Shown here piece by piece: positions 36,471 to 45,386 of a DNA stretch of 64,000 nucleotides (positions within the stretch are counted from its first letter, which is position 1; the number at the start of each line of letters is the position of its first letter). A program made the position numbers and the translations under genes. The stretch lies in NCBI RefSeq assembly GCF_947493595.1, contig NZ_CANLRL010000008.1:124001-188000 (forward strand). The letters are read 5' to 3'. Source of the stretch: an uncultured Shimia sp. Lineage in GTDB: Bacteria > Pseudomonadota > Alphaproteobacteria > Rhodobacterales > Rhodobacteraceae. The notes under the pieces are model-generated. The model saw only the letters and a program-made list of their open reading frames with translations, did not search any database and had not been told where the DNA came from.

Positions 36471-37040
36471 ATGACCCGTCTTCAAACCTCCTTGGACGCC
36501 ATTGACACCGCCAATGCCAAAGACCCGAAACTTGACAATGGGCAGCCAGAATCACTGCTCTACGGTCAACGAATGACCGAAGAGTGCAACCGGATTTTTC
36601 CCAATGCTTCCGAGGCGTTACAGATCGCATCCCGCGGTCAGCATATTGAACGCTGGGTTCTCAAACGCGCGGATTATCCGGAAGGTCGCGCGGGCTATCT
36701 AAAGTGGCGCCGGGATCTTGGTACACATCACGCCACCCGCGTTTGCGAAATTATGACCGAAGCGGGGTATGACGAAGATGACGTTACCGCAGCGGGTGCC
36801 ATGTTGCGCAAGGAAGGCATCAAACGCAACGATCAGGTGCAAGCTCTTGAAGATGTTATCTGTTTTGTCTTCATCAAACACTACTTCGCGCCCTTTGCGG
36901 CCAAACACAGTCCAGAAAAAGTGCTCAGTATCGTTGTGAAAACCGCCCGAAAAATGTCCGCCGACGCGCGGTCACGGGCTTTGCGGGAGTTTGACTTGCC
37001 CGATGACCTCGCAGCAGCGTTTGAGGCCCCGGCTGCATGA
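36471..37040 (+). CDS. DUF4202 family protein
   Basis: A 189-residue protein matching my knowledge of DUF4202: N-terminus LDAIDTANAKDPKLDNGQPE, then the SRGQHIERWVLKRADYPEGRAGYLKWRRDL core and KRNDQVQALEDVICFVFIKHY. The conserved His and acidic residues (QHIERW, LGTHHA, LEDVICFVF) recall an HD-like helical fold, so a metal-dependent hydrolase is possible but unproven. CGGAG lies 7 nt before the ATG. Its stop overlaps the start of the CbiX-like gene (ATGA), so the two are coupled; in other proteobacteria DUF4202 often sits near nitrite/sulfite assimilation and siroheme genes. Confidence 0.82.
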   Translation: MTRLQTSLDAIDTANAKDPKLDNGQPESLLYGQRMTEECNRIFPNASEALQIASRGQHIERWVLKRADYPEGRAGYLKWRRDLGTHHATRVCEIMTEAGYDEDDVTAAGAMLRKEGIKRNDQVQALEDVICFVFIKHYFAPFAAKHSPEKVLSIVVKTARKMSADARSRALREFDLPDDLAAAFEAPAA

Positions 37041-37738
37041 GCGAGACGCCCCGCGAAGCCCTAATCGTTGCACACGGTCAACCGTCCGCTCCAGAGCCGC
37101 CGGAGCAGTGGTTGCAAGGGTTCGCCGCGGCTGTGAACCGGCATCTCCCCAACTGGACCATTCGCGCTGCCACCCTTGCAATGCCACACGCATTGGAACG
37201 CCAAGTATCTGAAATGTCATCCGGATCTTTGGTTTTCCCCATGTTCATGGCGGACGGTTTCTTTGTTTCAAAGATGCTACCGGATCGACTAGGCAACGCG
37301 GAATTACAGGTTTTGCCGCCGCTGGGGTTTCATCCAGAGTTGCCGGATGTGGCGGCCAACCGTGTCAAATCCGAGCTGGCAGACCGCAATTGGCTACAAG
37401 GTGAAACGCACCTTCTTTTGGCAGCCCATGGCTCGGCAAAAGGCCCAAAGGCAGCCGAATCGGCATTTGCCTTTCAAGACGCGCTTTCAAAGCGATTTGA
37501 GGCCTTGGAAATTTCTGTGGGTTTTGTCGAAGAAGAACCATTTATAGCCGACGCTGCCCGCCCTCTTCCAGAACAAAGCCTCTGCTTGCCTTTCTTTGCA
37601 CTGGAAGGTGACCATTGTCGCCAGGATATCCCGGAAGCCCTTGAAAAAGCAAAATATACCGGCATCACCTTGCCACCACTTGGGACATGGCCGGAGATTG
37701 CAAAATTGACTGCCGACGCAATCCGAGACGCGCGTTAA
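37037..37738 (+). CDS. CbiX-like (sirohydrochlorin chelatase family) protein
   Basis: A 233-residue protein with two halves of the CbiX/SirB fold: LIVAHGQPS near residue 10 and LLLAAHGSAKGPKAA near residue 126, each holding the histidine position, plus LVFPMFMADGFFVSKML and CLPFFALEGDHCRQDIPEAL in the matching metal-binding strands. Family members insert Co or Fe into sirohydrochlorin for cobalamin or siroheme synthesis. Whether this one chelates iron, cobalt or something else cannot be told. It is translationally coupled to the DUF4202 gene. Confidence 0.82.
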   Translation: MSETPREALIVAHGQPSAPEPPEQWLQGFAAAVNRHLPNWTIRAATLAMPHALERQVSEMSSGSLVFPMFMADGFFVSKMLPDRLGNAELQVLPPLGFHPELPDVAANRVKSELADRNWLQGETHLLLAAHGSAKGPKAAESAFAFQDALSKRFEALEISVGFVEEEPFIADAARPLPEQSLCLPFFALEGDHCRQDIPEALEKAKYTGITLPPLGTWPEIAKLTADAIRDAR

Positions 37739-38733
37739 AGCGACTGCCCTGTTGTGACAACTGGCTCCAACTTCATCACCTGCGCCGGGCTGTCCGGGCT
37801 CTGCGCCGCAAGGATAATTTCCGCCGCCTTCTGCCCGATCTCAAACCGATGCGCATCCGTGGTTGCCAGCGGCATTGGCAAACCTTTGAGCAAATTCAAG
37901 TTGTTAAACCCAGCAATCGCCAAATCTTTGGGCACTGAAAGCCCTTTGGAAAGACAGTACATATAGGCGCCAATGGAGAGCACATCGCTGGAAAAATAGA
38001 TGCACTCAAGCTCCGGCGAGCGCTGCGTTAAAAGCTCCGTCAATTTGTTGCCGGTCTCAATTGAGGACACACCGGAATAAAGTTCCTGATCAAACAACGA
38101 CAAGCCAGCTTCTTTAAGCTCCAACTCAAAGCCCTGCATACGCTTTTCGGCACGGTAATCTTGCGGCATCTTGGTGCCGACAAAGCCAATTTTCTTATAA
38201 CCGGCGTCCAAAATGGTGCGCGCCATTTTGCGGCCGGCTTCAAGATGGGAAATCCCAACGCAGTGCTTGATGGGATCTCCGTCCACATCCATGACTTCCA
38301 CAACCGGGCAATCAGCGTTGGCCAGCATTTTTCGGGCAGCGTCATTGTGCTCCAGACCGGCGATGACAACCCCGGTGGGCCGCCAACTCAGCATCTCTCG
38401 GATAACCTCTTCTTCTTCCTGCAAATCATAACCGGTGACGCCAATCACGGGCTTCAAAGCGGTGGCCTTTAAAGTCGAGCTGATGCCAGACAACACCTCA
38501 GGAAAAACCGAAGAATTCAGGCTGGGTACCACCACGCCAACCAGATTCACGGTCTTGGACGCAAGAGCGCCCGCAATGCGATTCGGCACGTAGCCAACGT
38601 CCCGCGCGATCTGTTCAACCTTTTTGCGGGTCGATTCCGAAACGTCTTGCGCCCCGCGCATTGCGCGTGAGGCCGTCATTTCACTTACACCTGCCAATTT
38701 GGCGATGTCCTTGAGAAGAAGCTTTTTTCCCAT
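37735..38733 (-). CDS. LacI-family repressor of Entner-Doudoroff operon
   Basis: A 332-residue LacI/GalR regulator: helix-turn-helix at 5-30 (LKDIAKLAGVSEMTASRAM), hinge helix (VPNRIAGALASKTVNLVGVVVP) and a periplasmic-binding-protein-like effector domain. The ATG at 38733 (MGKKLLLKDIA) is the natural LacI start; the longer frame covers the promoter region. It resembles gluconate-type (GntR-like) LacI members. It is divergent from gap-zwf-edd-eda and three phased AGCGCT-like cores lie between, so it most likely represses that operon in response to a sugar acid or sugar phosphate. Confidence 0.9.
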   Translation of the reverse strand: MGKKLLLKDIAKLAGVSEMTASRAMRGAQDVSESTRKKVEQIARDVGYVPNRIAGALASKTVNLVGVVVPSLNSSVFPEVLSGISSTLKATALKPVIGVTGYDLQEEEEVIREMLSWRPTGVVIAGLEHNDAARKMLANADCPVVEVMDVDGDPIKHCVGISHLEAGRKMARTILDAGYKKIGFVGTKMPQDYRAEKRMQGFELELKEAGLSLFDQELYSGVSSIETGNKLTELLTQRSPELECIYFSSDVLSIGAYMYCLSKGLSVPKDLAIAGFNNLNLLKGLPMPLATTDAHRFEIGQKAAEIILAAQSPDSPAQVMKLEPVVTTGQSL

Positions 38734-38832
38734 GGTCGGATGGTCTGACACAACCCAGGCCAAAGCAACCCCGAAAGCGCCCCGTCGAGAAGTTAATTCC
38801 TCCCCTTGATTCCCGTTGCATTTCCTTGTAGC

Positions 38833-38868
38833 GATAGCGCTAACGGTGGCGCTACCGAAAGCGCTGAT
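38833..38868. promoter_or_regulatory. Three 12-bp-phased LacI operator cores
   Basis: TAGCGCTA, TGGCGCTA and AAGCGCTG have dyad centres at 38838.5, 38850.5 and 38862.5, exactly 12 bp apart. The middle one sits in CGGTGGCGCTACCG, a 14-bp palindrome with one mismatched pair. A central CG step inside AGCGCT is usual for LacI-family operators. The array lies between the LacI gene and gap, ending about 20 bp before the gap start. Confidence 0.65.
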
Positions 38869-38888
38869 TTGCATGTTTGGAGAATGAC

Positions 38889-39896
38889 ATGAGCATCAAG
38901 ATTGCCATCAACGGGTTTGGCCGCATTGGCCGCGGCGTGCTGCGCGCCCTCATCGAAAGCGGTGCCAACGACATTCAAGTCGTTGCAATCAATGACCTTT
39001 CCCCTAACGACCACTTGGTGCACCTGCTCAAATACGACAGCGTCCACGGCCGCCTGAACGCCGAAGTTTCGCTGGACGGTGACACCATGAAAGTTGGCGA
39101 TCAATCGATCCGCCTGACAGCCATCCGCGACCCGCAAGAGCTGCCATGGTCCGACGTTGATATTGCTTATGAGTGCACAGGCATTTTCACCGCAAAAGAC
39201 AAAGCAGAATTGCTTCTCAAATCTGGCGCCAAGCGCGTGCTGGTCTCAGCCCCTGGCGCAAATGCCGACAAAACCATTGTCTATGGCGTCAACGACGACA
39301 CACTTACCGCTGACGATATCATCGTCTCCAATGCCTCCTGCACCACCAACTGCCTTGCTCCTGTTGCTAAGGTACTGGACGACGCGTTTGGCATCAAAAC
39401 CGGCTACATGACCACAATTCACGCCTACACCGGCGACCAGCCAACACATGACACCAACCACAAAGATCTCTACCGCGCCCGCGCTGCGGCGCTGTCGATG
39501 ATCCCGACCTCCACCGGTGCCGCTCGCGCGATTTCTCTGGTTCTCCCGCACCTTAAAGGCAAACTCGAAGGCTCCGCCATCCGCGTTCCAACCGCCAATG
39601 TGTCCATGGTGGATCTGGTGATCAACACCAACACACCGGCCACAGTTGAGGCAATCAACGCAGCGGTCAAGGCTGCAGCAGAAGGTCCTCTGAAGGGTGT
39701 ACTTGGCTATGAAGAAGCGCCATTGGTGTCCGCGGATTTCAATCACGACCCACATTCTTCCGTCTTTGCACCGGCCCAAACCAGTGTGACTGAAGAAGGC
39801 CTGGTGCGTGTGGTAAGCTGGTATGACAACGAGTGGGGCTTCTCCAATCGTATGCTCGACACCGGTCGCCGCATGGGCGCACTTCTGAAAGGCTAA
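38889..39896 (+). CDS. gap: Glyceraldehyde-3-phosphate dehydrogenase, type I
   Basis: Oxidises glyceraldehyde 3-phosphate to 1,3-bisphosphoglycerate. The 335-residue protein has the NAD-binding INGFGRIGRGVLRA, the catalytic Cys in SNASCTTNCLAPV, the partner His in TTIHAYTGDQ and the C-terminal SWYDNEWGFSNRM. GGAG lies 6 nt before the ATG. It is the first gene of the operon with zwf, edd and eda, and handles the triose phosphate made by the Eda reaction. Confidence 0.96.
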   Translation: MSIKIAINGFGRIGRGVLRALIESGANDIQVVAINDLSPNDHLVHLLKYDSVHGRLNAEVSLDGDTMKVGDQSIRLTAIRDPQELPWSDVDIAYECTGIFTAKDKAELLLKSGAKRVLVSAPGANADKTIVYGVNDDTLTADDIIVSNASCTTNCLAPVAKVLDDAFGIKTGYMTTIHAYTGDQPTHDTNHKDLYRARAAALSMIPTSTGAARAISLVLPHLKGKLEGSAIRVPTANVSMVDLVINTNTPATVEAINAAVKAAAEGPLKGVLGYEEAPLVSADFNHDPHSSVFAPAQTSVTEEGLVRVVSWYDNEWGFSNRMLDTGRRMGALLKG

Positions 39897-39902
39897 ACTG
39901 TT

Positions 39903-41357
39903 ATGGTTGCACGCGTAATCCCAGTCGAACCCTTTGACCTAGTGATCTTTGGCGCAACGGGCGATCTCGCCCGCCGCAAAATCCTACCAGGGCTCTTCCA
40001 CCGGTTTCGCGCGGGCCAAATGCCAGAAGACGCCAAAATCATTGGCTCGGCGCGTTCCGACATGGATAACGCCGGGTTCCGCGCCTTGATCGGCACCGCA
40101 CTTGCTGAATTTGTCGAGGAAAGTTTGCGGCCCGCAGAAATGGTTGCCGAGTTTCTCGAACATCTCAGCTATGTACACATAGACGCGATGGGGGAAACCG
40201 GGTGGCGGGACCTGAAGGACGTTTTGCGTGAGGGAACGGTTCGCACGTTCTATCTCTCTGTTTCTCCCTCACTTTTTGGTGCCATTGCAGAGCGTTTGAG
40301 CCTCAATGGTATTGCTACTCAAGAAAGTCGCATTGTTGTTGAGAAACCCTTTGGTCATGACCTGGAAAGCGCACAAGCGCTCAACAAAGACCTGCTGAAG
40401 CATTTTGACGAACAGCAGATTTACCGGATTGACCACTACCTCGGCAAAGAAACCGTGCAAAACCTCATGGCGTTGCGGTTCGCCAATTCCTTGTTTGAGC
40501 CGCTGTGGAATTCCACCCATATCGATCACGTGCAAATCACCGTTGCTGAAAGCATTGGTGTCGCTGGTCGTGGGGGATACTATGATCAGTCCGGTGCCAT
40601 GCGAGACATGGTGCAAAACCACCTGATGCAATTGCTCTGCTTGATCGCGATGGAGCCGCCCAGCAAGTTCACCTCAAACTCAGTGCGAGACGAAAAAGTC
40701 AAAGTCATCGAAGCTTTGGAACCGGTTCTCTTGGATGACATTGTCCGTGGTCAGTACCGAGCTGGCCGGGACAATCAAAGCTACTTAGAGGATGTTGAAA
40801 ACATCGACAGCCGCACGGAAAGCTACATCGCCATGAAGCTGTCAGTTGGCAACTGGCGATGGGCAGGCACACCGTTTTATCTACGGACCGGCAAGCAGTT
40901 GCGTGACCGCGCCTCCGAAATTGCCGTGGTGTTCAAAGACCCGCCACACAACATCTTCCCAAATAAAATGGAAGGCCGCAAAGGCAATGCCCTGATCATC
41001 CGACTGCAACCGGACGAAGGCATCACATTGCGCACAACCATCAAAGAACCCGGTCCCGGGGGTATGCGTCTCACTGAAGTTGACATGGACATGTCCTTTG
41101 CGGACGCCTTGGGCGACAGCCTAATGTCGCAAGACGCCTATGAGCGCTTGATCATGGATGTGATCCGAGGTGATCAAACGCTGTTTATGCGCGGCGATGA
41201 GGTTGAGGCCGCTTGGGCCTGGGCAGATCCTTTAATTGCGGCTTGGGAAGAGGCAAATCAGCGCCCTGTCCCATATGATCCTGGCAGTTCCGGTCCTGAA
41301 GAAGCCCTTATGCTGATGCATCGAGGTGGGCGGCGCTGGCGCCCCATCGGCGACTAA
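39903..41357 (+). CDS. zwf: Glucose-6-phosphate 1-dehydrogenase
   Basis: Oxidises glucose 6-phosphate to 6-phosphogluconolactone with NAD(P)+, the entry step of the Entner-Doudoroff and pentose phosphate routes. The 484-residue protein has the dinucleotide motif IFGATGDLARRK and the active-site signature RIDHYLGKETVQN. It begins 6 nt after gap. No pgl gene is found between zwf and edd, so the lactonase must be elsewhere or the step is spontaneous. Confidence 0.97.
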   Translation: MVARVIPVEPFDLVIFGATGDLARRKILPGLFHRFRAGQMPEDAKIIGSARSDMDNAGFRALIGTALAEFVEESLRPAEMVAEFLEHLSYVHIDAMGETGWRDLKDVLREGTVRTFYLSVSPSLFGAIAERLSLNGIATQESRIVVEKPFGHDLESAQALNKDLLKHFDEQQIYRIDHYLGKETVQNLMALRFANSLFEPLWNSTHIDHVQITVAESIGVAGRGGYYDQSGAMRDMVQNHLMQLLCLIAMEPPSKFTSNSVRDEKVKVIEALEPVLLDDIVRGQYRAGRDNQSYLEDVENIDSRTESYIAMKLSVGNWRWAGTPFYLRTGKQLRDRASEIAVVFKDPPHNIFPNKMEGRKGNALIIRLQPDEGITLRTTIKEPGPGGMRLTEVDMDMSFADALGDSLMSQDAYERLIMDVIRGDQTLFMRGDEVEAAWAWADPLIAAWEEANQRPVPYDPGSSGPEEALMLMHRGGRRWRPIGD

Positions 41358-41394
41358 GTCTCACCCCACTCCCTTACTAGGAAGGATGGTCCCC

Positions 41395-43203
41395 ATGCCA
41401 CTCCACCCAACCGTCGAAAAAATCACTGAACGCATCATCACGCGTTCCAAACCACATCGTGACAGTTATCTGGAGCGCATGGCGCAGGCGGCCAACAAGG
41501 GGCCTGCGCGGGCGCATCTGAGCTGTTCCGGACAGGCACATGCATATGCAGGTGCAGGTGGCGATCAATCCGCTTTGGCCAAGGGATCAGCGGGCAACCT
41601 CGGCATTGTGACCGCCTACAACGATATGCTGTCCGCCCACCAACCGTTTGAGCGCTACCCGTCCCTGTTGCGCGATGCCGCGCGGGCAGCGGGCGGCACA
41701 GCACAAGTTGCAGGTGGCGTGCCTGCAATGTGCGATGGTGTGACACAAGGCGAAGCGGGCATGGAGCTATCGCTGTTTTCGCGAGACGTGATTGCTTTGG
41801 CTGCGGGTGTAGCACTCAGCCACAACACCTTTGACGCCTCTGTCTACCTGGGTGTCTGCGATAAAATTGTGCCTGGCCTCGTAATCGCCGCCCAAAGCTT
41901 CGGCCATCTCCCAGCAGTCTTCCTACCCGCGGGCCCAATGGCCACAGGCATTTCCAACGACGAAAAAGCCAAGGTTCGCCAACGCTTTGCCGCCGGAGAA
42001 GCGGACCGCGCGGAACTGATGGCCTCGGAAATGGCCGCCTATCACGGACCTGGCACCTGTACCTTCTACGGCACAGCCAACACCAACCAGATGTTGATGG
42101 AGTTCATGGGGCTGCATTTGCCCGGCTCTAGCTTTGTCTCGCCAAATACGGATCTACGCGATGCGCTGACCGAAGAAGGCGCGCGCCGTGCTTTGTCCTT
42201 GTCCGCTCTGGGCAACAACTACACGCCAACGTGCGACATCCTTGATGAGAAAGCCTTTGTGAACGGCATCATCGGCCTGAACGCCACAGGTGGCTCGACC
42301 AACCTTCTAATCCACCTGATTGCCATGGCGCGCGCTGGCGGCATTGTGTTGACCTGGGAAGACTTTGCGGAGCTGTCCGACATCACACCGCTCTTGGCGC
42401 GGGTGTACCCGAACGGCTTGGCAGACGTGAACCACTTCCACGCCGCCGGAGGCCTTGGATATATGATTGGCGAGCTTCTGTCGGCAAACCTTTTGCATCC
42501 GGACACCAAAACAGTGGCCGGTGAAGGGCTGGAAAACTACACCCACGAACCCAAGCTTATCGACGGCGCCTTGTCCTGGCAGCCGGGCACCAAAACTTCG
42601 CTCAACGACAAAATTGTACGCCCGGCAACAGACCCGTTCCAGCCAACCGGTGGTCTTGCTCGCCTGTCTGGCAACCTTGGCATGTCGGTCATGAAAATTT
42701 CGGCCGTGGCTCCGGAGCACCGGTTCGTTGAGGCTCCTGCGCGCGTCTTTCATGATCAGGACGAGGTCAAAGCGGCCTTTCAAGCCGGCGAGCTTACCAC
42801 AGACACTGTCATTGTGGTGCGGTTCCAAGGCCCCAAAGCGAACGGCATGCCGGAGTTGCACAGCTTGACGCCATTGATGTCAATCATGCAGGGCAAGGGG
42901 CTCAAGGTTGCCTTTGTCACCGACGGGCGTATGTCGGGCGCATCCGGCAAAATCCCCTCGGCAATCCATGTCTCTCCTGAGGCGCTGGACGGCGGCCCAA
43001 TTGCCAAACTCCACGATGGCGACTTGGTCCGCGTGGATGCCGAGGCCGGAACACTGGAAGTCTTGGCCGACGATTTTGATGGTCGCCCGCTGGCGACTGC
43101 AGACCTATCGTCTTATCAACACGGCACTGGGCGCGAACTCTTTGCCGCCTTCCGCAATGCTGTGGGGCCAGCCGCCACCGGCGCATCCATTTTTGAAGGA
43201 TAA
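41395..43203 (+). CDS. edd: Phosphogluconate dehydratase
   Basis: Dehydrates 6-phosphogluconate to 2-keto-3-deoxy-6-phosphogluconate; an IlvD/Edd family Fe-S enzyme. The 602-residue protein has GVPAMCDGVTQGEAGMELSL and YLGVCDKIVPGL with likely cluster cysteines, GPGTCTFYGTANTNQM with a third, and the C-terminal VTDGRMSGASGKIPSAIHV. The ATG at 41395 is chosen because AGGAAGG lies about 8 nt upstream; an ATG at 41386 touches that site. Confidence 0.97.
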   Translation: MPLHPTVEKITERIITRSKPHRDSYLERMAQAANKGPARAHLSCSGQAHAYAGAGGDQSALAKGSAGNLGIVTAYNDMLSAHQPFERYPSLLRDAARAAGGTAQVAGGVPAMCDGVTQGEAGMELSLFSRDVIALAAGVALSHNTFDASVYLGVCDKIVPGLVIAAQSFGHLPAVFLPAGPMATGISNDEKAKVRQRFAAGEADRAELMASEMAAYHGPGTCTFYGTANTNQMLMEFMGLHLPGSSFVSPNTDLRDALTEEGARRALSLSALGNNYTPTCDILDEKAFVNGIIGLNATGGSTNLLIHLIAMARAGGIVLTWEDFAELSDITPLLARVYPNGLADVNHFHAAGGLGYMIGELLSANLLHPDTKTVAGEGLENYTHEPKLIDGALSWQPGTKTSLNDKIVRPATDPFQPTGGLARLSGNLGMSVMKISAVAPEHRFVEAPARVFHDQDEVKAAFQAGELTTDTVIVVRFQGPKANGMPELHSLTPLMSIMQGKGLKVAFVTDGRMSGASGKIPSAIHVSPEALDGGPIAKLHDGDLVRVDAEAGTLEVLADDFDGRPLATADLSSYQHGTGRELFAAFRNAVGPAATGASIFEG

Positions 43204-43209
43204 ATTTCG

Positions 43210-43857
43210 ATGTCTATCACTCCCCAAGAAGCCAGCGCTCAGGCGCGGAAGATCTGCAACGCCGCTCCCATTGTTCCGGTACTGGTGGTCGAAGATGTCG
43301 CCCATGCTAAGCCTCTCGCAGAAGCCTTGGTTGCAGGTGGCCTTCCAGCGCTGGAAGTCACGCTGCGTACACCGGCAGCACTGGATGTAATCCGCGCTAT
43401 GGCTGACGTACCCGGCGGTGTGGTTGGTGCAGGCACATTGCTGACACCTGACGACGTCAAAGCCGCAAAAGATGCGGGCGCCACCTTCGGCGTGTCTCCG
43501 GGGGCAACCGACACGTTGTTGGCTGCTTGTGAGGCAGAGGGGCTGCCCCTCCTACCTGGGGCCGCCTCCGCGTCTGAAGCCATGGCGCTACTTGAGCGTG
43601 GCTACAACATGCTCAAGTTTTTCCCTGCTGAAGCTGCGGGCGGTGCTAAATTCCTTGGGTCACTGGCAAGCCCTCTCCCCCAAATCAGCTTCTGCCCCAC
43701 CGGTGGCGTAAACCCTCAAAACGCCACAGACTACCTATCACTGGCCAATGTGGTCTGCGCAGGCGGCAGTTGGGTCGCCCCGTCTAAATTGGTCAAGCAG
43801 GGCGCATGGGATCAAATCGAAGTCCTCGCGCGCGACGCCTCCAAGCTGCCACGCTAA
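43210..43857 (+). CDS. eda: 2-keto-3-deoxy-6-phosphogluconate aldolase
   Basis: Cleaves KDPG to pyruvate and glyceraldehyde 3-phosphate, completing the Entner-Doudoroff route. The 215-residue class I aldolase has the base/Glu motif LEVTLRTPAALD, the Schiff-base Lys in MLKFFPAE and the phosphate-binding CPTGGVNPQNA. GAAGGAT lies 8 nt before the ATG and the gene starts 6 nt after edd. It ends the operon, 1 bp from the convergent MATE gene. Confidence 0.97.
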   Translation: MSITPQEASAQARKICNAAPIVPVLVVEDVAHAKPLAEALVAGGLPALEVTLRTPAALDVIRAMADVPGGVVGAGTLLTPDDVKAAKDAGATFGVSPGATDTLLAACEAEGLPLLPGAASASEAMALLERGYNMLKFFPAEAAGGAKFLGSLASPLPQISFCPTGGVNPQNATDYLSLANVVCAGGSWVAPSKLVKQGAWDQIEVLARDASKLPR

Positions 43858-43858
43858 C

Positions 43859-45247
43859 TCACCAATTTCGGCGTCCGCTAATGTGATGCAGCGTGCTTTC
43901 TTCTGCAAACGGATCAACCGGTTCAGGACGACTGAGCCGGTTGATTGTTTTTATGGCCATGGCCAATCCCACTGCCGCAAACAATGCCCCGCCGATGGCT
44001 TGCCCCATCAACACGCCTGACGCGCCCCAGTAGAGACCGCCAACAATCACAAACGGATAGGTGCCCAGCGTGTGCCGTCCCCAGTTCACATAAGTCGAAA
44101 AAATGGGGTGACCGAGGTTGTTGAAACAGGCGTTGCACACAAAAATCACGCCGTTGAAGAACTGCAGCAGCGCCAGCGGCCCACAGAACAGATAGATCAA
44201 AGCACGCATCTCGCCGTCGGCTTCAAACAGATCAGCAATCAGGCCCCGCGCAACAAACAGGATGAGTGCCGCCAATAGCGTGTAAGCCAGTAAGAACTGC
44301 AAGCCCGCTTTCAACGTTCCACGCACACGATCAAAAAGCGCTGCTCCGAAATTTTGCCCCACGATCGGGCCAATGGCGCCAGAAAGCGCAAACACAACCG
44401 CGAAGGCCACAGGCATCAACCGACCAATCACTGCCATAGCCGCCACGGCATCCGTGCCGTAACGTGCCATTTCTCGAGTCACAATCGCCGTCCCAACTGG
44501 TGAGGCGACATTGGTCAAAATCGCTGGCCCAGCAATGGCACTGATCGCTTTGGCATCTCTCTGCACAATGCCCGCCGATGGCGCTGCAAAGCCCTGATGG
44601 ATCCGGACAACACACAGAACGGCGTAAGCGCACATAACAGCGCGCGCGATGACCGAAGCATAAGCGGCACCGTCCAAGCCCAGCCCGAAGCCAAAGATAA
44701 GCAAAGGATCCAACGCGGCATTCACGGCCCCGCCAAATACGGTCCCCATCATCGACCGCCGAGCGTCTCCATGCGCCCGCAGCACTGCCATGCTTACCAT
44801 AGCAAGCGACATCACCGGCATGGTGGGCATCACAATTCCAACGTAGCGCTTGGCCAAATCCAAAGTGTCTCCCTCAGCGCCCAACCACGTCAGGATTGGA
44901 TCAAGATACACAAATACCACAGCTGGAATTACCAGGCCGATCAAGATCCCCAAGAGTGCCACCGACGTCGCATATTCCCTCGCTCGGGCCACCTGATCTG
45001 CTCCAATGGCGCGCGCAACCAACGACCCTGCGGAGATCGACAAACCAATGTTGATCGCATTGGTGAAGAACAGCAGCGTGCCAGCATAGCCCACAGCCGC
45101 GGCCAAGGCTTTGTTGCCCAGCATCGAGATGAAGATCATATCAACAAAATCGACAGCAAAAATAGCCATCAAACCCACCGACGATGTCAATGACATCACG
45201 GCTACATGGCGCATCAACGCACCTTGCAAGAACACTGCTTTGGCCAT
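43859..45247 (-). CDS. MATE-family efflux transporter
   Basis: A 462-residue inner membrane protein with about twelve hydrophobic helices in two similar halves (motifs VDFVDMIFISMLGNKALAA and FALSGAIGPIVGQNFGAALFDR), as in Na+- or H+-coupled multidrug and toxin extrusion transporters. The ATG at 45247 (MAKAVFLQGALMRHV) follows AGGT by about 7 nt; the open frame upstream is not used. Substrate unknown. Sodium coupling would fit the nearby Na+-NQR, but this is inference only. Confidence 0.88.
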   Translation of the reverse strand: MAKAVFLQGALMRHVAVMSLTSSVGLMAIFAVDFVDMIFISMLGNKALAAAVGYAGTLLFFTNAINIGLSISAGSLVARAIGADQVARAREYATSVALLGILIGLVIPAVVFVYLDPILTWLGAEGDTLDLAKRYVGIVMPTMPVMSLAMVSMAVLRAHGDARRSMMGTVFGGAVNAALDPLLIFGFGLGLDGAAYASVIARAVMCAYAVLCVVRIHQGFAAPSAGIVQRDAKAISAIAGPAILTNVASPVGTAIVTREMARYGTDAVAAMAVIGRLMPVAFAVVFALSGAIGPIVGQNFGAALFDRVRGTLKAGLQFLLAYTLLAALILFVARGLIADLFEADGEMRALIYLFCGPLALLQFFNGVIFVCNACFNNLGHPIFSTYVNWGRHTLGTYPFVIVGGLYWGASGVLMGQAIGGALFAAVGLAMAIKTINRLSRPEPVDPFAEESTLHHISGRRNW

Positions 45248-45335
45248 CAGGTTACCTGTTCGCTTCTTGGTTTCCAGAGGCGGGCACCCTGCCACCTCGG
45301 CACTGCGAGGCCAACCAGATTGTTTTGCAACGCAA

Positions 45336-45364
45336 CAGAAAACGCCGCCCCAAAAGAGCGGCGT
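45336..45364 (-). terminator. Terminator after nqrF
   Basis: On the minus strand ACGCCGC pairs with GCGGCGT around a 9-nt loop, followed by TTTCTGTT. It lies 23 bp past the nqrF stop and marks the end of the nqr operon. Confidence 0.8.
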
Positions 45365-45386
45365 CTCATATTCTTAGTCTTTTTGC

